From an uncultured Kineosporia sp. (GTDB lineage Bacteria; Actinomycetota; Actinomycetes; Actinomycetales; Kineosporiaceae), in contig CALMAR010000215.1 of assembly GCA_937859855.1 (NCBI GenBank), positions 1-20,059 of the forward strand: a stretch of DNA of 20,059 nt, in the 5' to 3' direction. The notes beneath the pieces were generated by a model that searched no databases, was not told the DNA's origin, and saw only the letters and a program-made list of their open reading frames with translations. Both the position numbers and the translations under genes were made by a program. Of this stretch, positions 14,300 through 20,059 are shown in pieces (position 1 is the first letter of the stretch; each line of letters opens with the position of its first letter).

Positions 14300-14467
14300 T
14301 CACTGGTCGAGCGTGGACCGTGGATTCATGTTGTCTGGATCGCCATCGGGGTCGTCCCCCGGTTCGGCCGGTTCATCCTCCAGAGTGTCCCGTGGGTTCA
14401 TGTTCGCCGGATCACTGTCCTCATCGATCGGCGTTTCGGGTTCTGGACTAACCGTGGATTCGCTCAT
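14300..14467 (-). CDS. Small acidic protein with duplicated NMNPR motif
   Basis: 55 residues from the ATG at 14467-14465, which has GGAGAG eight bases upstream; upstream in-frame starts lack a site. Very rich in Asp, Glu and Pro and with no hydrophobic core, so probably disordered. It contains two copies of a 12-residue motif: DPANMNPRDTLE (19-30) and DPDNMNPRSTLD (43-54), separated by an acidic linker. I do not recognise the family. It lies 144 nt downstream of kup on the same strand and convergent to marR; no functional link to either is shown. Confidence 0.6.
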   Translation of the reverse strand: MSESTVSPEPETPIDEDSDPANMNPRDTLEDEPAEPGDDPDGDPDNMNPRSTLDQ

Positions 14468-14611
14468 GCAGGCCACTCTCCGCGCTGGGCGGCCGTAACG
14501 CCATCTGACCGGCATCCAGTCGTCAATCCCGGGTTCAATCCCCTCGCCCTGCTTCCGGGGTCGCTCCTGCGGTGTCCGATCGAACGTCGTTACCGGCGTT
14601 GCTGCTGTCGT

Positions 14612-16504
14612 TCAGAGTTCGAAGCGTGACCCCATGAGCACGGTTTGATCGCGAGGCAGACCGAAGGAGACGCCAGCGTCCGTGGTGAGTTTCGACGTGG
14701 CCAGGAACAGCCGTTTACGCCAGCGAGCCAGGCCTGGGCCCGTGCCTAGCACCGGTTCGATCGTGGACAGGAAGTACGAGGCGTCACCCGCGTCCACTGC
14801 GCCCTCCAGGCCATCAGCACCCGCCTGGGCCAGAACGGCAGGGACATCCGGATTCTCCAGATAGCCGTAGCGGGCGGTGAGATGGGAGATTCCGTCCTTG
14901 AGATGGCCCAGATGGTCCGCAACGATCCGTTCGGAAGTAGGCACATAGGGAAACGGCTGGGTCTCGATCGACAGGATCACGTTGAGCTGGTGCAGCACGT
15001 GGTTGTGCTCCACGTTGGCCCGAAGCGCCAGGGGCGCCGTGGCCTGGGAACGGTTCAGGAAGACGGCGGTGCCCGGAACCCGCACCAGTTTGGCCCCATG
15101 GTTGTGAAGCTCTTCCACGAAGGCCTGCAGCGGACCCTCTGCCTGTTCACGCCGGCTGCTGATCAGGACCCGGCCGCGCCGCCAGGTGGTCAGAATGGTG
15201 AACACCGCGAGACCGATCAGCAGCGGCAACCAGGCGCCGTGGATCAGCTTGGTCAGATTGGCTGCGAAGAACAGCAGATCGACGATCAGAAACGCGCCAG
15301 CGCCCAGAACGACTACCCACCAAGGCTTTTTCCACTGGTATCGGACCAGGTAGAAGAACAGGATGGTGGTGATGGTGATGGTGCCGGTCACGGCCATTCC
15401 GAACGCGAAGGCCAGCGCGCCCGAACTGCGGAACGCGAACACCAGAACCAGCACAGCGATCATCAGGATCCAGTTGATCAAGGGCACGTAGATCTGCCCG
15501 ATCGTCTGTTCTGAGGTGTGCTCGATCTTCAGCCGGGGCAGATATCCGAGCTGGATTGCTTGGTGGGACAACGAGAACGCCCCGGTGATCACGGCCTGGG
15601 AGGCGATCACTGTCGCGGCCGTGGCCAGCACCACCATGCCCCAGATGCCCCAGCTGGGCACCAGGACAAAGAAAGGGCTGCCGATGTTGCGGGCCGGGTT
15701 TCTGAGGATCAGCGCCCCTTGGCCCATATAGCTCAGGATGCAGGCCGGAAACACCAATCCGAGCCAGGCCCGGGTGATCGCGGGCGGCCCGAAGTGGCCC
15801 ATGTCAGCGTAGAGGGCTTCAGCGCCGGTGATGGCCAGCACGACGGCAGCCAAGGAGAAGAAGGCGATGCCGAAGTGGTGGACGAGAAAACTTACGGCGA
15901 AACCCGGCAGCAGCGCCTTCAAGATGGTGGGGTGCTGCGCGATGCCCCAGGCGCCGCAGGCACCGATCGCTGTGAACCACACGATCATGATGGGCCCGAA
16001 CAACTGGCCCACTTTGCTGGAGCCGAGCCGCTGGGAGACGAACAGCAGGACGATGATGGCCGCCGTGATGGGGACAATCCAGTGATCCAAGGAGGGCTCG
16101 ACCACCTTGAGGCCCTCGACAGCGGATAGCACCGAGATCGCCGGCGTGATCATGCTGTCGCCGAAGAACAAGGATGCGCCGAAGATTCCAAGTGCAGCTA
16201 GTACCCCCTGGGTGCGCCGGCTGCTCAGTCTTCCCAGCTTCTGGATCAAGGTGATCAGGGCCATGATGCCGCCCTCGCCGTCGTTGTCGGCCCGCATCAC
16301 CAGGGCGACGTACTTGAGCGTCACAATGATGGTCACGGACCAGAAGATCAGAGAAATGACACCGAACACACTGTCCCCGGTGACCGGCACGGGTCGTGGA
16401 TCATCCGGATTGAAAACCGTCTGAATGGTGTAGATCGGGCTGGTCCCGATGTCGCCGAAGACCACTCCCAGAGCTCCGGCAGTCACAGCAGCACGCCCAG
16501 GCAA
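14612..16504 (-). CDS. kup: Kup-type potassium uptake transporter
   Basis: 630 residues, about 12 membrane helices followed by a cytoplasmic C-terminal domain from about residue 450. Family signatures are ALGVVFGDIGTSPIYT near the N-terminus, ADNDGEGGIMALITLIQ, FGDSMITPAISVLSAVEGL and ALYADMGHFG. It takes up K+ with H+. The start is probably TTG at 16504-16502, because GGAGAG lies seven bases upstream and the first family-conserved residues follow at once; no ATG or GTG fits better. The spacer to the divergent TetR gene is about 210 nt and holds a strong dyad directly before the ribosome binding site. Confidence 0.93.
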   Translation of the reverse strand: MPGRAAVTAGALGVVFGDIGTSPIYTIQTVFNPDDPRPVPVTGDSVFGVISLIFWSVTIIVTLKYVALVMRADNDGEGGIMALITLIQKLGRLSSRRTQGVLAALGIFGASLFFGDSMITPAISVLSAVEGLKVVEPSLDHWIVPITAAIIVLLFVSQRLGSSKVGQLFGPIMIVWFTAIGACGAWGIAQHPTILKALLPGFAVSFLVHHFGIAFFSLAAVVLAITGAEALYADMGHFGPPAITRAWLGLVFPACILSYMGQGALILRNPARNIGSPFFVLVPSWGIWGMVVLATAATVIASQAVITGAFSLSHQAIQLGYLPRLKIEHTSEQTIGQIYVPLINWILMIAVLVLVFAFRSSGALAFAFGMAVTGTITITTILFFYLVRYQWKKPWWVVVLGAGAFLIVDLLFFAANLTKLIHGAWLPLLIGLAVFTILTTWRRGRVLISSRREQAEGPLQAFVEELHNHGAKLVRVPGTAVFLNRSQATAPLALRANVEHNHVLHQLNVILSIETQPFPYVPTSERIVADHLGHLKDGISHLTARYGYLENPDVPAVLAQAGADGLEGAVDAGDASYFLSTIEPVLGTGPGLARWRKRLFLATSKLTTDAGVSFGLPRDQTVLMGSRFEL

Positions 16505-16518
16505 CCCGGCACTCTCCG

Positions 16519-16546
16519 ATCCTGCGCACTGTGCGCCCTGCAGGAT
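16519..16546 (-). promoter_or_regulatory. Dyad/hairpin just upstream of the kup ribosome binding site
   Basis: GCGCAC-T-GTGCGC (16524-16536) is a perfect inverted repeat, flanked by ATCCT (16519-16523) and AGGAT (16542-16546). In the kup mRNA it would fold immediately 5' of GGAGAG. A further dyad, ATTGTG/CACAAT, lies at 16545-16572. It could be an operator or a leader structure. I do not see the conserved core of a c-di-AMP riboswitch. Confidence 0.45.
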
Positions 16547-16679
16547 TGTGCGCGCTCAGTCGGGCCCACAATGCCTGCGTTCACGAACTCTTCACGCCGC
16601 CCGCGCAGGTCTTGACAGAATCTCTACACCGTCTTGCAGAGGCGCCTTCCGATCCTTGTGCGACGACGGACACGCGAGC

Positions 16680-16708
16680 CGGACAGTGTACCTACAAGTA
16701 TGTACAAT
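16680..16708 (+). promoter_or_regulatory. Promoter of the TetR gene (leaderless type)
   Basis: CGGACA at 16680-16685 (4 of 6 to TTGACA), a 17-nt spacer, then TACAAT at 16703-16708, followed by 6 nt and the GTG at 16715. This is the best-formed promoter in the window. Confidence 0.65.
16688..16705. promoter_or_regulatory. TetR operator palindrome
   Basis: The 18-bp sequence GTACnTACnnGTAnGTAC is symmetric at 14 of 18 positions and fills the -35/-10 spacer. The TAC..GTA core is typical of operators of small TetR regulators. Autoregulation is inferred. Confidence 0.65.
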
Positions 16709-16714
16709 TCGCTC

Positions 16715-17281
16715 GTGGATACCCGTACCCGGCTGGTGGAAGCTACTCAGGGGCTGCTGTGGGAGCGTGGATACGCTGCAACGAGTCCGAAAGACATTCA
16801 GGCCAGAGCCTGTGCGGGCCAGGGCAGCATGTATCACCACTTCGATGGCAAGCAGGATCTCGCGGTCGTGGCCCTTGAGCGCAGCGCGGAGAAGATGCGC
16901 AGCGATACCGAAACCCTGCTGTCAGCGCCGGGAACCGCTCTGCAGCGGCTCGCGGGCTACCTGCGGGGTCAGCGCGACAGCTTGGGTGGGTGCCGGATGG
17001 GGCGGATGACCTATGACGCGGATGTCGTCGAGAGTCCGTCGTTGCTGAAGCCCGTTGCCGGCACCTTGACGTGGGCGGTCGAGTCGATCGCCCGGGTCGT
17101 GTCGCTCGGGGTCGAATCGGGCGAGTTTCCCCCTGCCACCGACCCAACTGCGGTCGCCTCGACGGTGGTCGCGGTCGTGCAGGGTGGATACGTGCTGGCC
17201 CGAGCCGAGCAAGATCACGCCGCTTTCGAAGCAGCGATCGAAGGAGCCATCGCCATGCTCGAGGGCTGGGCCGCCCAGTGA
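16715..17281 (+). CDS. TetR family transcriptional regulator
   Basis: 188 residues from the GTG at 16715; the ATG at 16700 is in frame but would overlap the operator and promoter. The DNA-binding domain is residues about 1-55, with RTRLVEATQGLLWERGYAATS, helix-turn-helix SPKDIQARACAGQGSMYHHF and DGKQDL. The C-terminal domain has GGCRMGRMTYD and VVAVVQGGYVLARAEQD, seen in a subgroup of actinobacterial TetR proteins. It is divergent from kup and convergent with a winged-helix pseudogene, so its original target is unclear apart from its own promoter. Confidence 0.88.
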   Translation: MDTRTRLVEATQGLLWERGYAATSPKDIQARACAGQGSMYHHFDGKQDLAVVALERSAEKMRSDTETLLSAPGTALQRLAGYLRGQRDSLGGCRMGRMTYDADVVESPSLLKPVAGTLTWAVESIARVVSLGVESGEFPPATDPTAVASTVVAVVQGGYVLARAEQDHAAFEAAIEGAIAMLEGWAAQ

Positions 17282-17310
17282 GCTGCGTGAAGCGCGACTC
17301 TGCCGGGATG

Positions 17311-17697
17311 TCAGCAGCCGAGAAAAGCGGCCCGAGAATCGGCTTCCCTTGCCACGTCACCCTTTTCAGGGCGAGACAATCGCGGTCCGGCTAAAACGCC
17401 GACGACCTCTCCAACCAGGCGCCAGGTGCCCCGGATCAGGCCGTCGACCAGGAAAGTGCCGGTGCGCGCGCCCAGGCCCGGCGGTAGTGGTACAGGCCGG
17501 CCGCTGGGATTGATCCGGCTGCGGTACCTCGTGCTCGGTCAGGGCACCGGACAGCTGCTCCGGGGAGAAGGACTCGAGCCGCGACCACAGCCCGACGTAC
17601 GGCGTGAGCAGCGCCTGCGCCTGCAGCCCCGCACCTGCTCGATCGCGGTGATGACCGGCGAAGCGGCTCGTTGCAGCAGCTGGCGGCCCAACCTCAC
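17311..17697 (-). pseudogene. Winged-helix DNA-binding protein (HTH_42/YcaQ-like) remnant
   Basis: On the minus strand CCTCC/GGAGG (17702-17706) precedes a GTG at 17697 giving RLGRQLLQRAASPVITAIEQV. A one-base shift at a G run near 17630 then gives GLQAQALLTPYVGLWSRLE and SFSPEQLSGALTE, the conserved N-terminal block of actinobacterial winged-helix proteins of this family. After about 17535 homology resumes near 17475 with the C-terminal block GTFLVDGLIRGTWRL and runs to a stop at 17311. About 390 bases remain of a gene usually near 1,100. It is not functional as it stands. Confidence 0.7.
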
Positions 17698-18008
17698 CGG
17701 ACCTCCGGAGGAAAAAGGCCCTCAACCGCGGGAGCCTGACCGTACAGCACCTGACCGAGACGGTGCCGTTGCGCTGGAGCCACACGGGGAAGGAGCCAGC
17801 TGACCATTAACCCGCTGAGTTTACGGGCGGGATCACCGAGCAGGTTCTGCCTGCCCGATAGAAACACCGGAAGGCCACGAGCCCACCAAGAAACCCTGCG
17901 GCCGTTGCAGTGCCGATTATCGGCGGCGAATCGATTCACTAATTTGCGCTGTGGCCGATACAGATGCAGCATGGCGAAGAATCCGCCTCTCAACAGCTGG
18001 AGTACAAC
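17698..18008. other. Spacer upstream of lsr2
   Basis: About 310 nt. The right half holds the lsr2 promoter region with two palindromes (17912-17924 and 17928-17937). The left half (17700-17820) has no gene I can name; a short plus-strand frame there (LTVQHLTETVPLRW and on to TAA) resembles nothing I recognise. Confidence 0.5.
17912..17937. promoter_or_regulatory. Two adjacent palindromes upstream of lsr2
   Basis: GCCGAT-T-ATCGGC (17912-17924) and GAATCGATTC (17928-17937) are perfect inverted repeats. A possible promoter follows: TTCACT at 17935-17940, an 18-nt spacer and TACAGA at 17959-17964. This suggests control of the nucleoid protein gene by a dimeric regulator. Confidence 0.4.
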
Positions 18009-18350
18009 GTGGCTTCGAAAGTTCAGACCATCCTCGTCGATGACATCACCGGCAAAGAAATCGCCGCTGGCGAGGGTGAGACGATCAGCTTTGCCGTCAA
18101 CGGCACTGAGTACACCATCGACCTCGACCCGAAGAACACCAAGAAGTTCTATGACGCCGTCGCGCCCTACCAGGACCACGCCACCAGGGTCGGCCGCTCC
18201 AAGGTGACGCCCATGCGTCGTGGACGAAAGAACGAAGAAGTCGACAACGTCGCGGTGCGCGCATGGGCACAGAGCAATGGTTACGAAGTCTCCAGCCGGG
18301 GCCGGATCAAGGGCGAGATCGTCGAGGCCTTCCGGGCCGCCAACGCCTGA
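18009..18350 (+). CDS. lsr2: Lsr2 nucleoid-associated xenogeneic silencer
   Basis: 113 residues from the GTG at 18009, which has GGAG at 17999-18002 six bases upstream; the alignment to Lsr2 also begins here. The N-terminal dimerisation domain is VQTILVDDITGKE and TISFAVNGTEYTIDLDPKN (residues 5-45). A basic linker KVTPMRRGRKN follows, then the C-terminal DNA-binding domain VAVRAWAQSNGYEVSSRGRI with the AT-hook-like RGR at 97-99. Lsr2 bridges A/T-rich, often foreign, DNA and silences it. The linker is short compared with mycobacterial Lsr2. A strong terminator follows ten bases after the stop. Confidence 0.95.
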   Translation: MASKVQTILVDDITGKEIAAGEGETISFAVNGTEYTIDLDPKNTKKFYDAVAPYQDHATRVGRSKVTPMRRGRKNEEVDNVAVRAWAQSNGYEVSSRGRIKGEIVEAFRAANA

Positions 18351-18359
18351 CCCGACGGA

Positions 18360-18397
18360 GCAGAAGACCCACGCAGGGACAGGCGTGGGTCTTCTGC
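18360..18397. terminator. Strong bidirectional terminator after lsr2
   Basis: A perfect 15-bp stem, GCAGAAGACCCACGC with its complement, encloses an 8-nt loop. No long U-tract. It begins 9 nt after the lsr2 stop and ends directly against the acyl-CoA ligase remnant. Confidence 0.9.
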
Positions 18398-18678
18398 CAT
18401 CGAGGCGCTCCGGTGTGGTCACCCGGGGTCGTCGAGGCCGCAGTCATCGGGGTTTCTGATGACGATCGTTCGGTGAAGCTGCTGAAGCGATTGCCGAGCT
18501 CCGAATCAGTACTTCTCTCGCGGAGGCCGACATCCTTCCTTTCTGTGCGGGCCGGATCGGGCAGTACAAGATCCTCAGGGCGGTCCACTTCGTCGCGCCC
18601 AGCATGTGGCCGATGTCGAACACAAAGCTCGACAAGACGAGCCTGCGTGGCCCCCGGTCAGACTCAGTCGAGTCATGA
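18396..18678 (+). pseudogene. C-terminal remnant of an AMP-forming acyl-CoA synthetase (FadD-like)
   Basis: Read with two single-base frame corrections, the DNA gives IEALRCGHPGVVEAAVIGV, then SDDDRS(G)EAAEAIAEL, then [24 protein letters not shown] and [11 protein letters not shown] before TGA at 18676-18678. This is the C-terminal lid domain of acyl-CoA ligases (compare the family pattern LIAFC..RI..YK.PR.V.FV..WPMS.TK). Both corrections (after 18427 and at 18473) restore one G in a G run. The N-terminal AMP-binding domain is absent: the remnant starts right at the lsr2 terminator. Its stop overlaps the ATG of the CaiB-type gene (ATGA), a relic of an operon. Confidence 0.78.
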
Positions 18679-19754
18679 CGAACGGTGGGCCGCTGAGGGG
18701 CCTTCGTGTTGTCGAGCTCGCGAGTCTGGGGCCGGGCCCGCATGCCTGCATGCTGCTGGGCGACCTCGGCGCGGACGTCGTCCGGGTCGAACGTCGCCGA
18801 GCTGGCCCCGGCCCGACTGACTTCATGCTGCGGAACCGCGTCGTCGTCGAGGCGGACCTCAAGGATTCTGGCGATGTCGCCCGGGTGTTGAACCTGATTG
18901 ATGAAGCCGACGTACTCGTCGAAGGTTTCCGGCCCGGTGTGGTTGAACGACTCGGCCTGGGCCCAGCCCCGTGCCTGCGCAGAAATCCGAAGCTGGTCTA
19001 CGGGCGGATGACCGGCTGGGGCCAGGACGGTCCGCTCGCAGGAGACGCCGGGCACGACATCAACTATGTTGCGCTCACGGGGGTGCTGGACAACATTGGG
19101 CCGCCCGGGCAGCGACCGGTTCCGCCACTGAACCTAGTCGGTGACTTCGGCGGCGGCTCGATGTTTCTGGTCGCCGGCCTGCTTGCGGCGCTGTGGGAAC
19201 GCGAGCACTCAGGGCGCGGTCAGGTCGTCGACGCCGCCATGTGCGACGGAATCAGCGTCCTGGCCCAGGTCGCGTGGTCGATGCGAGCGATGGGCGCCTG
19301 GTCCAGTGGGCGAGGGGTCAACCTGCTCGACGGGAGTCGTCCGTACTACGACACCTACGAGTGCGCCGACGGCCGCTACGTGGCCGTCGGTTGCATCGAA
19401 CCGGCCTTCTTCTCCCGGATGCTCGATCTGCTGGGCCTGGCCGAGGACGAGCTGCCAGGCCAGGACGAGGTGGGCCGGCGTCGTGAGCTGCGGGAGACGA
19501 TCGGAGCAGTGTTCAGGTCCAAGACCATGCAGCACTGGGCCGAGGTCTTCGCGGGGACCGATGCATGTGTCACACCGGTGCTGACCTACGAAGAAGCTCT
19601 CACCCATTCCCATCTGGTCAGCAGGCAAGCGTTCACCTCCATCGACGGGGTGGACCAGCCGAACCCGGCTCCCCGTTTTTCCCAGACACCTGCAGCCGAG
19701 CCGCAGCGACCCCGTCTGGCCGAACTGACCGAGTGGGCCTGGCCTTCGCGCTGA
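18675..19754 (+). CDS. CaiB/BaiF CoA transferase family protein, alpha-methylacyl-CoA racemase type
   Basis: 359 residues from the ATG at 18675; the overlap with the stop of the upstream ligase remnant supports this start, although a good Shine-Dalgarno is not visible. The residues used by alpha-methylacyl-CoA racemases are at the expected places: His127 ([12 protein letters not shown]), Asp157 ([11 protein letters not shown]) and Glu242 (VGCIEPAFF). [14 protein letters not shown] is the family signature. It would epimerise 2-methylacyl-CoA esters, as in branched fatty acid or sterol side-chain breakdown. The former neighbour, an acyl-CoA ligase, fits such a pathway, but only the racemase is left intact here. 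Confidence 0.88.
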   Translation: MTNGGPLRGLRVVELASLGPGPHACMLLGDLGADVVRVERRRAGPGPTDFMLRNRVVVEADLKDSGDVARVLNLIDEADVLVEGFRPGVVERLGLGPAPCLRRNPKLVYGRMTGWGQDGPLAGDAGHDINYVALTGVLDNIGPPGQRPVPPLNLVGDFGGGSMFLVAGLLAALWEREHSGRGQVVDAAMCDGISVLAQVAWSMRAMGAWSSGRGVNLLDGSRPYYDTYECADGRYVAVGCIEPAFFSRMLDLLGLAEDELPGQDEVGRRRELRETIGAVFRSKTMQHWAEVFAGTDACVTPVLTYEEALTHSHLVSRQAFTSIDGVDQPNPAPRFSQTPAAEPQRPRLAELTEWAWPSR

Positions 19755-19787
19755 GCAAGCTTGGCCGGGTCGCTTTCAGGCCATTGG

Positions 19788-20059
19788 CTAGTCAGTGACT
19801 CGCCGCGGCGATGAGTTCGGGCCTTCGGCGCGCGAGCCGGAGGTCACCAGTGCCATTCCGACGGAGTCAGGCGCGGTTTCAATGAACCCGTGTCGTCGGT
19901 ACAGATGCCTGCCAGGAGAATCCGCGATCAAGCTCACGTACGCCCCTTCAGGCGCTGATGCCGGGGCGGGACAGCCATGTCGACGACGTGGAAATACCAG
20001 CCACCGTCGCCGAGAGGCCGGCCCATCCCCACCGCCATCCTCGTCGCGTCGTAGACGAC
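19788..20059 (-). pseudogene. GNAT family N-acetyltransferase remnant (runs off right edge)
   Basis: From the right edge the minus strand reads VVYDATRMAVGMGRPLGDGG and WYFHVVDMAVPPRHQ, the strands leading to the acetyl-CoA site of GNAT enzymes. The expected next segment, motif A with QxxGxG/A and the following helix, is missing. A different frame then continues as APEGAYVSLIADSPGRHLY, RRHGFIETAPDSVGM to a TAG at 19790-19788. The join is at about 19932. The deletion removes the cofactor pyrophosphate-binding loop, so the product cannot be active. The start lies beyond the window. Confidence 0.75.

Noticed and set aside
14521..14560. tRNA T-arm-like sequence GGGTTCAATCCC
   Set aside because: Only three of five stem pairs form and no anticodon or acceptor arm can be built around it.
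16612..16640. Perfect TTGACA at 16612-16617 as a promoter for the TetR gene
   Set aside because: No TANNNT box at 16-19 nt; the CGGACA-17-TACAAT pair nearer the gene fits much better.
16505..16687. c-di-AMP (ydaO/yuaA-type) riboswitch before kup
   Set aside because: The leader is too short and lacks the conserved core sequences; only simple dyads are visible.
1..20059. CRISPR array, insertion sequence, prophage or toxin-antitoxin module
   Set aside because: Looked for repeat-spacer pattern, transposase motifs, terminal repeats and paired small genes; none found.

Overview
The window is high-GC throughout and reads as a chromosomal segment of an actinobacterium (Actinomycetota). The evidence is a fused PcaD-PcaC enzyme (PcaL type), an F420-type PPOX protein, Lsr2, DUF2332 and VC0807-like proteins, GTG/TTG starts, and several genes with a -10 box placed as for leaderless transcripts. 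The genus cannot be told from the sequence alone.

Left part (1-8270). A TetR regulator, cut by the left edge, is divergent from an NmrA/QorB-like NAD(P)-binding oxidoreductase. A long same-strand operon for protocatechuate catabolism follows: MFS transporter, pcaH, pcaG, pcaB, pcaL (pcaD-pcaC fusion), a gutted pcaF thiolase remnant, pcaI and pcaJ. Most junctions are 4-base stop/start overlaps. Together the products would take up an aromatic acid, open protocatechuate and carry it to beta-ketoadipyl-CoA. The last step (thiolase) is broken here, and pcaB carries a foreign-looking A/T-rich patch where a conserved glycine-rich motif is expected.

Middle (8271-14467). Mostly single-gene units: an F420/PPOX protein, a DUF2332 protein, an MmcQ/YjbR protein, a SAM methyltransferase and an aldo/keto reductase. 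A MarR regulator is divergent from a VC0807-like membrane protein, and that gene is coupled by a GTGA overlap to a 30-residue membrane microprotein. A small acidic protein with a duplicated NMNPR motif follows on the minus strand.

Right part (14468-20059). A Kup potassium transporter is divergent from a TetR regulator with a clear promoter/operator. Next come a winged-helix pseudogene, Lsr2 with a strong terminator, the C-terminal remnant of an acyl-CoA ligase, an intact CaiB/AMACR-type CoA transferase/racemase, and a GNAT pseudogene running off the edge.

The main themes are: (1) four gutted genes among intact ones, several with single-base losses in G/C runs; (2) two small tandem repeats at the 5' ends of pcaI and pcaJ; (3) the A/T-rich in-frame patch in pcaB; (4) six genes with a TANNNT box exactly 6 nt before the start codon, suggesting leaderless mRNAs; (5) two small proteins not previously obvious. 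I do not see a defence system, CRISPR array, insertion sequence or phage.
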